Assembly (NCBI RefSeq): GCF_022842145.1 | Contig: NZ_JALHQD010000007.1 | Location: 20,441-84,440 of the forward strand | Source of the DNA: Tabrizicola sp. | Lineage (GTDB): Bacteria; Pseudomonadota; Alphaproteobacteria; Rhodobacterales; Rhodobacteraceae | Direction: 5' to 3' | DNA: 64,000 bases | Shown here: positions 16,406 to 25,845 of the stretch, in pieces | Position numbering within the stretch: position 1 is the stretch's first letter | Layout: each line of letters starts with the position of its first letter | The notes under the pieces: model-generated | Told to the model about the DNA's origin: nothing | Seen by the model: the letters and a program-made list of their open reading frames with translations, nothing else | Databases searched by the model: none | Program-made: the position numbers and the translations under genes

Positions 16406-16870
16406 ATGACCCTTGACCTTGACGCCACCGACCGCCGCATCCTGACCGTGTTGCAGAAGAACGGTCGGATCACCAATGCGGAACTGTCCGAGGCGGTGAA
16501 CCTGTCTCCCTCGGCCTGTCACCGGCGGGTGCAGCGGCTGGAGGAGGACGGGTATATCGCGGGCTACGTCGCGCTGCTTGACGCGCGCAAGATGGGGCGG
16601 ATGACCACGGTTTTCGTGGAGATCACGCTGCAAAGCCAGGCGGAGGACCTGCTGGACGCCTTCGAGCGCGAGGTGGCCAAGGTGCCGGACCTCTTGGAGT
16701 GTCACCTGATGGCGGGAACAGCGGACTATCTGCTGAAGCTGATGGCCGAGGATACCGAGGACTTCGCCCGCATCCACCGGCAATTCCTGAGTCGCCTGCC
16801 GGGCGTGCGGCAGATGCAGTCCAGCTTTGCGCTGCGGACGGTGGTGAAGACGACGGCGCTGGCGGTTTAG
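16406..16870 (+). CDS. Lrp/AsnC family regulator of ald
   Basis: 154 aa. The N-terminal HTH is LDATDRRILTVLQKNGRITN followed by AELSEAVNLSPSACHRRVQR. The C-terminal RAM ligand-binding domain (FVEITLQSQAEDLLDAFE, CHLMAGTADYLLKL) follows. Proteins of this kind activate ald in response to alanine (AldR/BkdR type). Divergent placement and the shared dyad support that job here. The last four bases overlap the convergent TetR gene. Confidence 0.92.
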   Translation: MTLDLDATDRRILTVLQKNGRITNAELSEAVNLSPSACHRRVQRLEEDGYIAGYVALLDARKMGRMTTVFVEITLQSQAEDLLDAFEREVAKVPDLLECHLMAGTADYLLKLMAEDTEDFARIHRQFLSRLPGVRQMQSSFALRTVVKTTALAV

Positions 16871-17469
16871 GCAGCCGCCTGCTGATAGCCCTGCAGATAG
16901 CCCATCACCGCGCGGCGGGTGCGGTCGGTCAGGGCACCACGGTCAGCCTCATGCGCCTCGCTCGCGGCGTCGATCATGCCGCGCAGGATCGCAAGCAGGT
17001 CCTGGGCCGTGGTTTCTGGACGCTGGATCTTCAGCTCGTCCAGACGGGCGGCGATCAGCACGGTGATCCGGGCCGAGAACTCTGAGGCTTCCGGGTCCGG
17101 CGGCATCTGGCTGCGCGCCAGGTTCAGTGTCCGGGACAGCGAGGGCCGGGCCAGGTAATGCTCGACAGTCGCTTCGATCAGTTCATCCACCAGGTTGGTC
17201 AGGCTGTGTGCGGCGTCCGAAGACACGATGCGTTCGACAGCTTCCAGCAGGTTTGCCCTTTCGGCCCGGATCAGCGCTGCCAGAAGCGCGTGCTTGCCGG
17301 GGAAGTACTGATACAGCGACCCGATCGAGACCCCGGCCCGCGCGGCGACGGCGTTCGTCGTCAGCGCATCCAGCCCTCGACCCGAGCAGAGGTCGGCTGC
17401 GGCGGCGAGGATCCCGTTCACTTTTGCACGGGAGCGGTCTTGGCGGGGGTGTTTGCGAAGCTCGATCAT
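16867..17469 (-). CDS. TetR family transcriptional regulator
   Basis: 200 aa. The N-terminal TetR helix-turn-helix is seen in RAKVNGILAAAADLCSGRGL and VAARAGVSIGSLYQYFPGKH. The C-terminal ligand domain is variable (LVDELIEATVEHYLARPSL). No divergent transporter or enzyme gene adjoins it; its upstream neighbour across 269 bases is rpsU on the same strand. The target and ligand cannot be read from context. Confidence 0.88.
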   Translation of the reverse strand: MIELRKHPRQDRSRAKVNGILAAAADLCSGRGLDALTTNAVAARAGVSIGSLYQYFPGKHALLAALIRAERANLLEAVERIVSSDAAHSLTNLVDELIEATVEHYLARPSLSRTLNLARSQMPPDPEASEFSARITVLIAARLDELKIQRPETTAQDLLAILRGMIDAASEAHEADRGALTDRTRRAVMGYLQGYQQAAA

Positions 17470-17660
17470 GAGCCAACGCTAGGGCCTCTAATTGCGGCAG
17501 AAAACTGTTAAATGTGGCAACAATTGGAAATAGATTGTTGATGCTCGCCCAAGTTGCACCATGGGGCCGCCACAATGTCGCCACACAATCTAGGGTTATC
17601 GAGCGCCTTTTTTGGAAGCGGTTGGCGGCGCCCCGAACGGACGCCAAACGGCACCAGAAG

Positions 17661-17696
17661 GGCAAAGAAAAACCCCCGGCCTCGCGGACGGGGGTT
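17661..17696 (-). terminator. Rho-independent terminator of rpsU
   Basis: AACCCCCG (17671-17678) and CGGGGGTT (17689-17696) form a perfect 8-bp stem. On the minus strand the hairpin is followed by TTTTTCTTT. It is placed 40 bases after the rpsU stop. Confidence 0.88.
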
Positions 17697-17738
17697 GATC
17701 GGGATGGGAATCGCTTCCCCAGTGTCGCTTGAGACGTC

Positions 17739-17945
17739 TTAGAGACCGCCTTCGCGCTGAAGCTTCTTCCGCGCAAGTTTCCTTGCACGGCGCACGGCTT
17801 CGGCTTGTTCGCGTGCTTTCTTGACGGAGGGCTTCTCGAAATGTTGCTTGAGCTTCATTTCGCGAAACACGCCTTCACGCTGAAGTTTTTTCTTCAGAGC
17901 ACGGAGAGCCTGTTCGACGTTGTTGTCGCGGACGCTGACCTGCAT
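17739..17945 (-). CDS. rpsU: 30S ribosomal protein bS21
   Basis: 68 aa, basic, with [20 protein letters not shown] at the start, [19 protein letters not shown] in the middle and [14 protein letters not shown] at the end, all standard for alphaproteobacterial bS21. A strong ribosome site (GGAAGGTGG) precedes the ATG. It is monocistronic with its own terminator and divergent from the COQ9 gene. Confidence 0.97.
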   Translation of the reverse strand: MQVSVRDNNVEQALRALKKKLQREGVFREMKLKQHFEKPSVKKAREQAEAVRRARKLARKKLQREGGL

Positions 17946-18045
17946 GTGGTTGTCACCACCTTCCTAAGCTAGAGTTGCACTATGATGTGCAGGCTGGGGC
18001 GCTATATCAAAGCGACACCGGCTTGTCTACCAAGAGGAGAACGCC

Positions 18046-18720
18046 ATGTCCGAGGACCCGATCAAGGCGCGCGTGCTGGACGCGGCACTGTCGCATGTTC
18101 CGTTCGACGGCTGGTCCGAACGCACGTTGGCGGCGGCCATCGCCGAGGCTGGCGTGACACCGGCGCTTGCCCGATCACTGTTCCCGCGTGGTGGCGTGGA
18201 TCTGGCCCTGGCCTATCACCAGCGTGGCGATGATCAGATGGCCGAAGCCCTTGCGTCGCGCAACCTGTCCGCGCTGCGCTTCCGTGACCGGATCGCGCTG
18301 GCGGTCCGCTTGCGCCTGGAAGGTGCCGACCGCGAACTGGTGCGGCGGGGAACGACGCTGTTCTCGCTGCCGATGCATGCGGCGGATGGCGCACGGGCCA
18401 TCTGGCAGACGGCGGACCGGATCTGGACTGCCCTGGGCGACAGCTCGGAGGATCTGAACTGGTACACCAAGCGCGCCACGCTGTCCGCTGTCTATGGGGC
18501 CACGGTGCTGTACTGGCTGGGCGACGATTCGTCCGAGGCGCAGGACACCTGGAATTTCCTGGACCGCCGCATCGACCAGGTGATGCAGGTCGAGAAGCTG
18601 AAGGCCAGTTTCCGGGAAAATCCCTTCGGAAAGGCCTGGGCGGCGGGACCCGGCAAGCTTTTTGAAACCATTCGCGCGCCAAAACTGCCGGATGACCTGC
18701 CCGGCCGGACCCGCGGATAG
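18046..18720 (+). CDS. COQ9 family ubiquinone biosynthesis protein
   Basis: 224 aa. An N-terminal TetR-like helical part (VLDAALSHVPFDGWSERTLA) and the COQ9 core (WYTKRATLSAVYGATVLYWL, FLDRRIDQVMQVEKLK) identify the family. COQ9 binds lipids and assists COQ7-type hydroxylation in ubiquinone synthesis. A good ribosome site (AGGAG) precedes the ATG. It is followed after 14 bases by a quinone oxidoreductase, and the rpsU-COQ9 divergent order is common in this group. Confidence 0.88.
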   Translation: MSEDPIKARVLDAALSHVPFDGWSERTLAAAIAEAGVTPALARSLFPRGGVDLALAYHQRGDDQMAEALASRNLSALRFRDRIALAVRLRLEGADRELVRRGTTLFSLPMHAADGARAIWQTADRIWTALGDSSEDLNWYTKRATLSAVYGATVLYWLGDDSSEAQDTWNFLDRRIDQVMQVEKLKASFRENPFGKAWAAGPGKLFETIRAPKLPDDLPGRTRG

Positions 18721-18734
18721 ACGAAGGACCGAAG

Positions 18735-19727
18735 ATGACCCTGTCGCACAGCATGCTTGCCATCGAGATTTCGTCCCCCGGGGGGCCGGATGTGCTGCAA
18801 CCGACCTCGGTTCCGGTGCCGGTGCCGGGCCACGGCCAGATCATCATCCGCGTCGCCTATGCCGGGGTGAACCGTCCCGACGCCCTGCAGCGGGCCGGGG
18901 CCTATGCGCCGCCGCCCTCGGCCTCGCCCCTGCCGGGGTTGGAGTGTTCGGGGACGGTGGTCGAGGTGGGGCCGGGTGTCACGCGCTGGAAGATCGGCGA
19001 CCAGGTCTGCGCGCTGCTGCCGGGTGGTGGATACGCCGAGTACGTGGCGACGCCCGAGGCTCACGCCCTGCCGATCCCCAAGGGCCTGTCGCTGAAGGAA
19101 GCCGCCTGCCTGCCGGAAACCTGCTTCACGGTCTGGTCCAACGTGGTGATGCGCGGGGGCTTGCGGGGGGGTGAGCGGTTCCTGGTGCACGGCGGGACCA
19201 GCGGCATCGGCACGACGGCAATCCAGATTGCGTATGCTTTGGGCGCTCGGGTCTTCGCCACGGCGGGAAGTGACGAGAAGTGCCAGGTCTGCGTCGATCT
19301 GGGGGCAGAGGCGGCCTTCAACTACCGGGAAGCTGACTTTGTCACCGAGATGAAGGCATTCGGCGGGGCGAACCTGATCCTGGACATGGTCGGCGGACCC
19401 TACATCGAGCGGAACTTCAAGGCGCTGGCCGATGGTGGACGGCTGGTCCAGATCGCCTTTCTGCAGGGTGCCAAGGTGACGCTGAACCTGGCGGAACTGA
19501 TGACGCGGCGACTTGTCCTGACCGGGTCCACGTTGCGGCCGCAGTCGGACCTGGCCAAGGCAAAGATCGCCAAAGCGGTCGAGGAAAACGTCTGGCCCAT
19601 GATCGAACGCGGTGCCGTCAAAGTGGTGATGGACAGCGAATATGGTCTGCCCGACGCGCCCGCAGCACATTGGCGCATCGAATCTGGCGGTCACGTCGGA
19701 AAGATCGTGCTGAAGGTCAATCCGTAA
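18735..19727 (+). CDS. Zeta-crystallin/PIG3-type NAD(P)H quinone oxidoreductase
   Basis: 330 aa, medium-chain dehydrogenase/reductase without zinc ligands. Marks: PGHGQIIIRVAYAGVNRPDA, PLPGLECSGTVVEVG, VHGGTSGIGTTAIQIAYALG for NADPH binding and NLILDMVGGPYIERN. The PIG3/QorA branch reduces quinones or similar electrophiles. It is probably in one operon with the COQ9 gene. The stop codon lies within a GTAAGG/CCTTAC dyad. Confidence 0.9.
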   Translation: MTLSHSMLAIEISSPGGPDVLQPTSVPVPVPGHGQIIIRVAYAGVNRPDALQRAGAYAPPPSASPLPGLECSGTVVEVGPGVTRWKIGDQVCALLPGGGYAEYVATPEAHALPIPKGLSLKEAACLPETCFTVWSNVVMRGGLRGGERFLVHGGTSGIGTTAIQIAYALGARVFATAGSDEKCQVCVDLGAEAAFNYREADFVTEMKAFGGANLILDMVGGPYIERNFKALADGGRLVQIAFLQGAKVTLNLAELMTRRLVLTGSTLRPQSDLAKAKIAKAVEENVWPMIERGAVKVVMDSEYGLPDAPAAHWRIESGGHVGKIVLKVNP

Positions 19728-19739
19728 GGAATACCTTAC
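19724..19739. promoter_or_regulatory. GTAAGG-N4-CCTTAC palindrome at the qor stop
   Basis: GTAAGG (19724-19729) and CCTTAC (19734-19739) form a perfect dyad over the quinone oxidoreductase stop codon. A related GTAAGGTAAGT lies at 19794-19804. The 223-base gap (19728-19950) has no gene. This could be an operator for a redox regulator or a short mRNA hairpin; no T run follows. No regulator gene is adjacent. Confidence 0.3.
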
Positions 19740-19950
19740 CTGCTTCGACGCCCCGTCGCGGGAACCGAGGCTTCACGCGCGCGTAAGCTTGACGTAAGGT
19801 AAGTCAGGTCAGGCGGGTCGGAGATTTTTGATTAGGATTTTATTCCCGGAGAAGACCCCAGCGGCTCTGGGACCCGAAGATTGCACGACAACCTTTTCCC
19901 CAAAAACCTCTCGCAGCATGCGGTTCGGATCCGGTCCCGCCGACCGCCCA

Positions 19951-20589
19951 TCAGCGAACCGGCTCCAGGACTGCGTCCTGCAGTTGGCAGTCCCGAAGGA
20001 CATCCTCGCCACAGCGGCGGAAATCAAGATCCGGCGTCAGGCAGATCCGCGCTTCCTGGATCAGCCCTTCCTTGCAGGTGATGGTGATCTGGTCGCGCGC
20101 AAGATCGGGATTGGCTTCGAGAAAGGCCGCCTCGATCACCTCTGCGGGCACCTGAAGCCGGCGGGAGACTTCGGAAAGAAAGCCCGGAACCGTGACTCGG
20201 TCATAGGCTGCACGCGCCGTGCGGAAATAGTTGGCCGCCGACAGTCCTGCGCAGCGGCCATGTTTCTTCCACTGATAGAACGCGGGACCGGCCCCGCCCA
20301 TGATGTCGGCCATCGCGGCAGTTTCCGCGCGGGTCGGATCGCGCTCGGTCGTTCGACAGTAGGAGGGCCAGCCGTCCTCGTACTGCGGCCAGAGACCGTG
20401 CAGGACGAAGGTCAGTCCACGTCCGTCATCGCACTGCAGGTCGTCGCGGGCGTCGCCTTCCAGTGCGCACCAGGCCGATGACCAGGACAGCGACAGGACA
20501 AAATAGTCGAAGTCCCCGGCGCGCTCTCCCTCGGCTCTGGCAGCGCCGGACCAGCACAAAGCCGCGACGGCCAACAGGAACAGGCGCAT
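19951..20589 (-). CDS. Secreted ribonuclease T2
   Basis: 212 aa from ATG 20589 with a signal peptide (MRLFLLAVAALCWSGAARAE). Both T2 catalytic motifs are present: GLTFVLHGLWPQ (CAS I) and FYQWKKHGRCAG (CAS II), each with the active histidine. Cysteines are placed for disulphides (WCALEGD, LQCDDGRG, DCQLQ). It should hydrolyse RNA in the periplasm or medium, giving nucleotides for phosphate and nitrogen scavenging. It is divergent from trcR. Confidence 0.93.
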   Translation of the reverse strand: MRLFLLAVAALCWSGAARAEGERAGDFDYFVLSLSWSSAWCALEGDARDDLQCDDGRGLTFVLHGLWPQYEDGWPSYCRTTERDPTRAETAAMADIMGGAGPAFYQWKKHGRCAGLSAANYFRTARAAYDRVTVPGFLSEVSRRLQVPAEVIEAAFLEANPDLARDQITITCKEGLIQEARICLTPDLDFRRCGEDVLRDCQLQDAVLEPVR

Positions 20590-20714
20590 TTTCGCTTCCC
20601 CTTCGCGCAATTCGGCCCTATACGAGCGCGTGAATTCCCCGAAATCGTGGAACTCGCGGGCCAGGCCCGCAGCCGTTTTCCCGGCACGGGACAGGTTTGT
20701 AAAGGAGAGATCCG

Positions 20715-21473
20715 ATGTCGAAACCGCTTATGGCCAAGGCCACTGCCGTCTGGCTGGTGGACAACACGACGCTCAGCTTTGCCCAGATCGCCGATTTCTG
20801 CGGGATGCACGAGCTTGAAGTCCAGGGGATTGCCGACGGCGACGTGGCCACCGGGGTCAAGGGATTTGATCCCGTCGCGAACAACCAGCTTGACCCGGTC
20901 GAGATCACCCGCGCCCAGGCCGATCCACTGTACCGCATGAAGCTGAAGTTCAATGCCGCCGCCGTGGGCGAAGAAAAGCGCCGTGGCCCGCGGTATACGC
21001 CGCTGTCCAAGCGTCAGGACCGCCCCGCCGCAATCCTGTGGCTGGTCAAGTTCCATCCGGAACTGTCGGATGGCGCGATCGGCAAGCTGGTGGGCACCAC
21101 CAAGCCGACGATCCAGTCCATCCGTGAGCGGACGCACTGGAACATCGGTTCGATCCAGCCGATCGATCCGGTGGCGCTGGGGCTGTGCAAGCAGACCGAG
21201 CTGGATACGGCCGTCCAGGCCGCTGCGCGCAAGAAGGCTGCCGACGGCGTCGTGATGTCCGATGATGAGCGGCGCAAGCTGGTGTCGACCGAGCAGTCCT
21301 TGGGCATGGCCCCGGATGCGCGCACGCCCTCCGGGCTGTCGGGTCTGGAAGTCTTTGGCGACGAGGAGAAGGATGACAGCCCGGCCTCTGATTTCTCGGA
21401 CGCCGACAGTTTCTTCAACCTGCCAGCCGGCAGTCTTGACGATGACGAGGACGAGGACGAGCGTCGCCGCTGA
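20715..21473 (+). CDS. trcR: DUF1013 cell-cycle regulator TrcR
   Basis: 252 aa. The sequence MAKATAVWLVDNTTLSFAQI, FCGMHELEVQGIADG, AAILWLVKFHPELSDGAIGK and LVGTTKPTIQSIRERTHWN is characteristic of the alphaproteobacterial DUF1013/TrcR family, with HTH-like segments. The tail is acidic (DDDEDEDERRR). TrcR-type proteins are linked to control of cell-cycle gene transcription together with CtrA-region regulators. A ribosome site (GGAGAG) precedes the ATG and a terminator follows, so it is monocistronic. Confidence 0.87.
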   Translation: MSKPLMAKATAVWLVDNTTLSFAQIADFCGMHELEVQGIADGDVATGVKGFDPVANNQLDPVEITRAQADPLYRMKLKFNAAAVGEEKRRGPRYTPLSKRQDRPAAILWLVKFHPELSDGAIGKLVGTTKPTIQSIRERTHWNIGSIQPIDPVALGLCKQTELDTAVQAAARKKAADGVVMSDDERRKLVSTEQSLGMAPDARTPSGLSGLEVFGDEEKDDSPASDFSDADSFFNLPAGSLDDDEDEDERRR

Positions 21474-21500
21474 TCCAAGGCCCGCTTTTTTCATTCATGA

Positions 21501-21535
21501 GCCCGGTCGCATCCAGTGCGGCCGGGCTTTTTCTT
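21501..21535 (+). terminator. Rho-independent terminator of trcR
   Basis: A 10-bp stem (21501-21510 with 21518-21527, including one G-U pair, core GCCCGG/CCGGGC) is followed by TTTTTCTTTG. It lies 28 bases after the trcR stop. Confidence 0.9.
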
Positions 21536-21628
21536 TGATGCGCGGTGATTGAGTGACGGGAAGCGCCGCCCCGTTTGGCGGCCGGCACACGTTTTCAGGA
21601 GTCTGGCGATGGAACTTTCTTCAGCGAC

Positions 21629-21642
21629 TTGAGTTTGGTCAA
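21629..21642 (+). promoter_or_regulatory. FNR/NnrR-type box upstream of nosR
   Basis: TTGAGTTTGGTCAA has the Crp/FNR half-sites TTG-N8-CAA. It lies 54 bases before the nosR ATG, which fits activation at about -41.5 with a short leader. It differs from the consensus TTGAT-N4-ATCAA at two inner positions, so NnrR/DNR or FnrL are both possible. Expected effect: induction of nos genes under low oxygen and nitrogen oxides. Confidence 0.6.
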
Positions 21643-21695
21643 GGCTGGCAAGTCCCATAACCGGCAAGAGGTGTCTACACACCGAAAGTCCCCCC

Positions 21696-23894
21696 ATGTT
21701 CGCCCGGCTGCTATTCTTTCTAAGCGCGCTTCTGATGCCGCTGCCCGCGCTGGCGCAGTCCGCCCTTTCCGGCCTGCTTGACAAGGTTTCAGCAGCGGAC
21801 CTGGTCACCGGTGCCGAGGGCTTCGGTCCGGTTCGCGAGGATGTCCCGGTCGTCCCGGTCCTGAAAGGCGGCGAGACCATCGGCTGGGCCTTCATCACCA
21901 GCGATTTCGTGTCGACCACCGGCTATTCCGGTAAGCCGATCCACACGATGGTCGCCGTGGACAAGGACGCGACGATCATCGGGGTGAAGCTTGTCAAGCA
22001 TTCCGAGCCCATCGTCCTGATCGGCATCCCGCAAGCCAAGATCGATGCGCTTGCCCAGGGCTACATCGGGGTCGATCTGGTGGCGGAAGCCCGGTCGGGG
22101 GGCGAATCGCACGATCTGGACATCATTTCCGGGGCGACGGTCACGGTGATGGTGATTGACGATTCCATCGTGCGTTCGGGGTTGAAGGTTGCGCGGGCGT
22201 TGGGGCTGGGCGGTTTGGCCCCGGACACGGCGCCAACCGGTCCGGCGTTTGAACTCAATCCCGATGCGACCGCTGCCCCGGACTGGATGACGCTGGAAGG
22301 TGACGGGACGCTCCGCCGTCTGTCGGTCGATGTGGGTCAGGTGAACGCGGCCTTTGCGGCGCTGGGTGATCCGCGCGCAATCGCGCGGGCGCTGACAGAA
22401 CCGCCCGAAACGACCTTTATCGAGATGCAGACGGCGCTTGTTTCGCACCCCGCCATCGGCAAGGCGATCCTGGGAGAAGCAGAGGCCGACAACTTGCGCT
22501 CCTGGCTGAAACCGGGAGAGCACGCCATCGTCGTGGTGGGTCGCGGGCTCTACAGCTTCAAGGGCTCGGGCTATGTCCGGGGCGGGATATTCGACCGGAT
22601 CGTGCTGATCCAGGACGATATCTCGGTCCGGTTCCGCGACAAGATGCACAAGCGGCTGGTCGGAGTGCAGGCTGAAGGTGCGCCGGGCTTCAGCGAGGCG
22701 GACTTGTTCAGGATCCCGGCGGATGTGGGTTTTGACCCGACCCGACCGTTCCGCATCCAGCTTCTGGTCCACCGTGAGGTTGGACCGATCGAAAAGCTCT
22801 TCACCACCTTCGATCTTGGCTACCAGTTGCCCGAGAAGTACCTCCGCCCGGTTGCGGTTCCGGTCGCCGCCGAAGACACCGGCGCCGCCGAAGCAGTCGC
22901 CGCGCAGGAGGAAACCGCCGCGCATCAGGCGCTGTGGCAGCGGATCTGGCGGGACAAGCAGGTGGAGATTGCGGTCACCGGCGCGATGCTTGCCGTCCTG
23001 ACACTGGTCTTCTTCTTCCAGGGCTTCGCCACCCGGAACGAGCGGCATTTCTACTGGTTCCGCATGGGCTTCCTGACCGTGACGCTGGTATTTCTGGGCT
23101 GGTACGCCAACGCGCAGTTGTCGGTCGTGAACCTGATGGCGCTGTTCGGCGCGCTGACCTCGGGCTTTTCCTGGCAGGCGTTCCTTCTGGACCCGCTGAC
23201 CTTCATCCTGTGGTTCAGCGTGGCGGCTGCGCTGATCTTCTGGGGCCGGGGGGCCTATTGCGGCTGGCTTTGCCCCTTTGGTGCGCTGCAAGAGCTGTCA
23301 AACCAGATCGCCCGCAAGCTTCGCGTCCCGCAGTGGACCCTGCCCTGGGGCCTGCACGAACGGCTGTGGCCGATCAAGTACATGATCTTCCTCGGGCTGT
23401 TCGGAGCAAGTCTGGTCAGCATCGAGCAGGCCGAACGGTTGGCCGAGGTCGAGCCCTTCAAGACCGCCATCATCCTGAAGTTCGTCCGCGCCTGGCCCTT
23501 CGTCGCTTATGCGGTTGCGCTTCTGGTCGCCGGTCTCTTCGTCGAGCGGTTCTACTGCCGTTACCTTTGCCCGCTGGGCGCCGGCCTCGCCATCCCGGCC
23601 CGCATCCGCATGTTCGACTGGCTGAAGCGGTACCGGGAGTGTGGCAACCCTTGCCAGACCTGCGCCATCGAATGCCCGGTTCAGGCGATCCACCCGACGG
23701 GCGAGATCAACCCGAACGAGTGCATCGACTGCCTGCACTGCCAGGTCCTGTACCGGTCGCCGGTGAAATGCCCGGTCGTCATCAAGAAACTGAAGCGGCG
23801 CGAAACGGCCGCCGCTTCTTCTCCCCGCGACCTTGCGGGTCACCCGAACCATACCAACCGCAACCTGCTGAATGAAGGGACAGATCATGTCTGA
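21696..23894 (+). CDS. nosR: NosR flavoprotein/iron-sulphur electron donor for N2O reductase
   Basis: 732 aa, normal length. A signal peptide (to about residue 20, LPALAQ) leads to a periplasmic FMN domain with the flavinylation-type motif SGATVTVMV. Membrane helices follow, with two CxxxCP motifs ([16 protein letters not shown]). A C-terminal ferredoxin-like pair of 4Fe-4S sites ([21 protein letters not shown]) completes the protein. NosR sustains nitrous oxide reduction and nos expression; NosX supplies its FMN. The stop overlaps the nosZ start by 8 bases. It is first gene of the nosRZDFYLX operon. Confidence 0.96.
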   Translation: MFARLLFFLSALLMPLPALAQSALSGLLDKVSAADLVTGAEGFGPVREDVPVVPVLKGGETIGWAFITSDFVSTTGYSGKPIHTMVAVDKDATIIGVKLVKHSEPIVLIGIPQAKIDALAQGYIGVDLVAEARSGGESHDLDIISGATVTVMVIDDSIVRSGLKVARALGLGGLAPDTAPTGPAFELNPDATAAPDWMTLEGDGTLRRLSVDVGQVNAAFAALGDPRAIARALTEPPETTFIEMQTALVSHPAIGKAILGEAEADNLRSWLKPGEHAIVVVGRGLYSFKGSGYVRGGIFDRIVLIQDDISVRFRDKMHKRLVGVQAEGAPGFSEADLFRIPADVGFDPTRPFRIQLLVHREVGPIEKLFTTFDLGYQLPEKYLRPVAVPVAAEDTGAAEAVAAQEETAAHQALWQRIWRDKQVEIAVTGAMLAVLTLVFFFQGFATRNERHFYWFRMGFLTVTLVFLGWYANAQLSVVNLMALFGALTSGFSWQAFLLDPLTFILWFSVAAALIFWGRGAYCGWLCPFGALQELSNQIARKLRVPQWTLPWGLHERLWPIKYMIFLGLFGASLVSIEQAERLAEVEPFKTAIILKFVRAWPFVAYAVALLVAGLFVERFYCRYLCPLGAGLAIPARIRMFDWLKRYRECGNPCQTCAIECPVQAIHPTGEINPNECIDCLHCQVLYRSPVKCPVVIKKLKRRETAAASSPRDLAGHPNHTNRNLLNEGTDHV

Positions 23895-25845
23895 ACGACC
23901 CACCTCCGGAATCTCGCGCCGCGGCCTTCTGGGAGCCACGGCGGGCGGAGCAGCCCTTGCCGGGGCCATCGGCGGCGGGCGCCTGGCGCTTGGCACCGGC
24001 GCTGGCCTTGGTGCCTTGGCGCTTGGCTCCACCGCGGCACAGGCCCAGGCCGCCAGCGAAGGCTACAACGTCCCGCCCGGCCAGTTGGACACGCATTACG
24101 GCTTCTGGTCTTCGGGCCAGACCGGCGAGATGCGCATCCTTGGCATCCCGTCGATGCGCGAATTGATGCGGGTTCCGGTCTTCAACCGCTGCTCGGCCAC
24201 CGGCTGGGGCGAGACGAATGAATCGCTCCGCATCCACCAGCGCACGATGAGCGAAAAGACCAAGAAGCACCTCGCCGCCAATGGCAAGAAGGTCCACGAC
24301 AACGGCGACCTTCACCACGTCCACATGTCGTTCACCGACGGCAAGTATGACGGCAAGTACCTGTTCATGAACGACAAGGCGAACACCCGCGTCGCCCGCG
24401 TGCGCTGCGACGTGATGAAGACCGACGCGATCCTGGAGATCCCGAACGCCAAGGCGATCCACGGAATGCGGCCGCAGAAGGCTCCGAACACCAAGTACGT
24501 CTTCTGCAACGGCGAGGACGAGGCGCCGCTGGTGAACGACGGCACCACGATGCAGGACGTGTCGACCTATGTGAACATCTTCACCGCGGTTGATGCCGAG
24601 GCGATGCTGCCCGCCTGGCAGGTTATGGTGTCGGGCAACCTTGACAACTGTGATGCGGATTATGAAGGGAAGTGGGCTTTCTCGACCTCCTACAACTCGG
24701 AAATGGGCATGACGCTGGCGGACATGACCGCTTCCGAGATGGACCACGTGGTCATCTTCAACATCGCGGCCATCGAAGCGGCTGTCGCGGCTGGCGAAGG
24801 GCAGGAATTGAACGGTGTCCGCGTGCTGGACGGCCGGAAGGACGCGAAAAGCCAGTTCACCCGCTACGTACCGATCGCAAACAACCCGCACGGCTGCAAC
24901 ATGGCACCGGACAAGAAGCACCTTTGCGTCGGGGGCAAGCTGTCGCCCACTGTTACCGTGCTGGACGTGACGAAGTTCGACACGCTCTTCGACGGCGAGG
25001 TCGATCCGCGCAGCGTCGTGGTGGCCGAACCCGAGCTTGGCCTTGGCCCGCTGCACACCGCCTTTGACGGACGCGGCAACGCCTATACGTCGCTGTTCCT
25101 GGACAGCCAGGTGGTGAAGTGGAACATCGAGGATGCGATCAAGGCCTATGCTGGTGAGGCGGTGGACCCGATCAAGGACAAGATCGACGTCCACTACCAG
25201 CCCGGTCACCTGAAGACCGTGATGGGCGAGACCTCGGAGGCGGAGAACAACTGGCTGGTCTGCCTGTGCAAGTTCTCGAAGGACCGCTTCCTGAACGTGG
25301 GTCCCCTGAAGCCCGAGAACGACCAGCTGATCGACATCTCGGGCGACAAGATGATCCTCGTCCATGACGGTCCGAACTTCGCCGAGCCGCACGATGCAAT
25401 CGCGGTGGCGGCGTCGAAGCTGAACCCGCTGTCGGCCTGGAACCGGCAGGACCGGATGTGGGCCGAAACCCGCAAGCAGGCCGAGGCGGACGGGGTGAAC
25501 CTGGACGACTGGCAGGACATGGTGATCCGCGACAAGGACGACCCGAAGAAGGTCCGCGTCTACATGTCCAGCCAGGCGCCAAGCTTTGCCCTGGAAAGCT
25601 TCACGGTGAAGGAAGGCGACGAGGTCACGGTGATCGTCACCAACCTGGACGACATCGACGACCTGACCCACGGCTTCACGATGGGCAACCACGGCGCGGC
25701 GATGGAAGTGGGGCCGCAGGCGACGTCCTCCATCACCTTCACGGCTGCGAATGCCGGGGTCTACTGGTACTACTGCCAGTGGTTCTGCCACGCGCTTCAT
25801 ATGGAAATGCGCGGCCGGATGTTCGTGGAACCGGCAGGAGCATGA
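23887..25845 (+). CDS. nosZ: Nitrous oxide reductase NosZ (clade I, Tat-exported)
   Basis: 652 aa. The Tat signal [13 protein letters not shown] with a long hydrophobic stretch marks clade I NosZ, exported folded to the periplasm. The propeller region carries the CuZ histidines (for example [27 protein letters not shown] and [12 protein letters not shown]). The C-terminal cupredoxin has the CuA motif [12 protein letters not shown]. It reduces N2O to N2. Translation is coupled to nosR upstream and nosD downstream (ATGA). No part appears damaged. Confidence 0.98.
   Translation: MSERPTSGISRRGLLGATAGGAALAGAIGGGRLALGTGAGLGALALGSTAAQAQAASEGYNVPPGQLDTHYGFWSSGQTGEMRILGIPSMRELMRVPVFNRCSATGWGETNESLRIHQRTMSEKTKKHLAANGKKVHDNGDLHHVHMSFTDGKYDGKYLFMNDKANTRVARVRCDVMKTDAILEIPNAKAIHGMRPQKAPNTKYVFCNGEDEAPLVNDGTTMQDVSTYVNIFTAVDAEAMLPAWQVMVSGNLDNCDADYEGKWAFSTSYNSEMGMTLADMTASEMDHVVIFNIAAIEAAVAAGEGQELNGVRVLDGRKDAKSQFTRYVPIANNPHGCNMAPDKKHLCVGGKLSPTVTVLDVTKFDTLFDGEVDPRSVVVAEPELGLGPLHTAFDGRGNAYTSLFLDSQVVKWNIEDAIKAYAGEAVDPIKDKIDVHYQPGHLKTVMGETSEAENNWLVCLCKFSKDRFLNVGPLKPENDQLIDISGDKMILVHDGPNFAEPHDAIAVAASKLNPLSAWNRQDRMWAETRKQAEADGVNLDDWQDMVIRDKDDPKKVRVYMSSQAPSFALESFTVKEGDEVTVIVTNLDDIDDLTHGFTMGNHGAAMEVGPQATSSITFTAANAGVYWYYCQWFCHALHMEMRGRMFVEPAGA

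Noticed and set aside
23782..25800. 672-codon frame opposite nosZ
   Set aside because: Shadow of nosZ; no recognisable fold, repeated HR/VD patterns from codon mirror.
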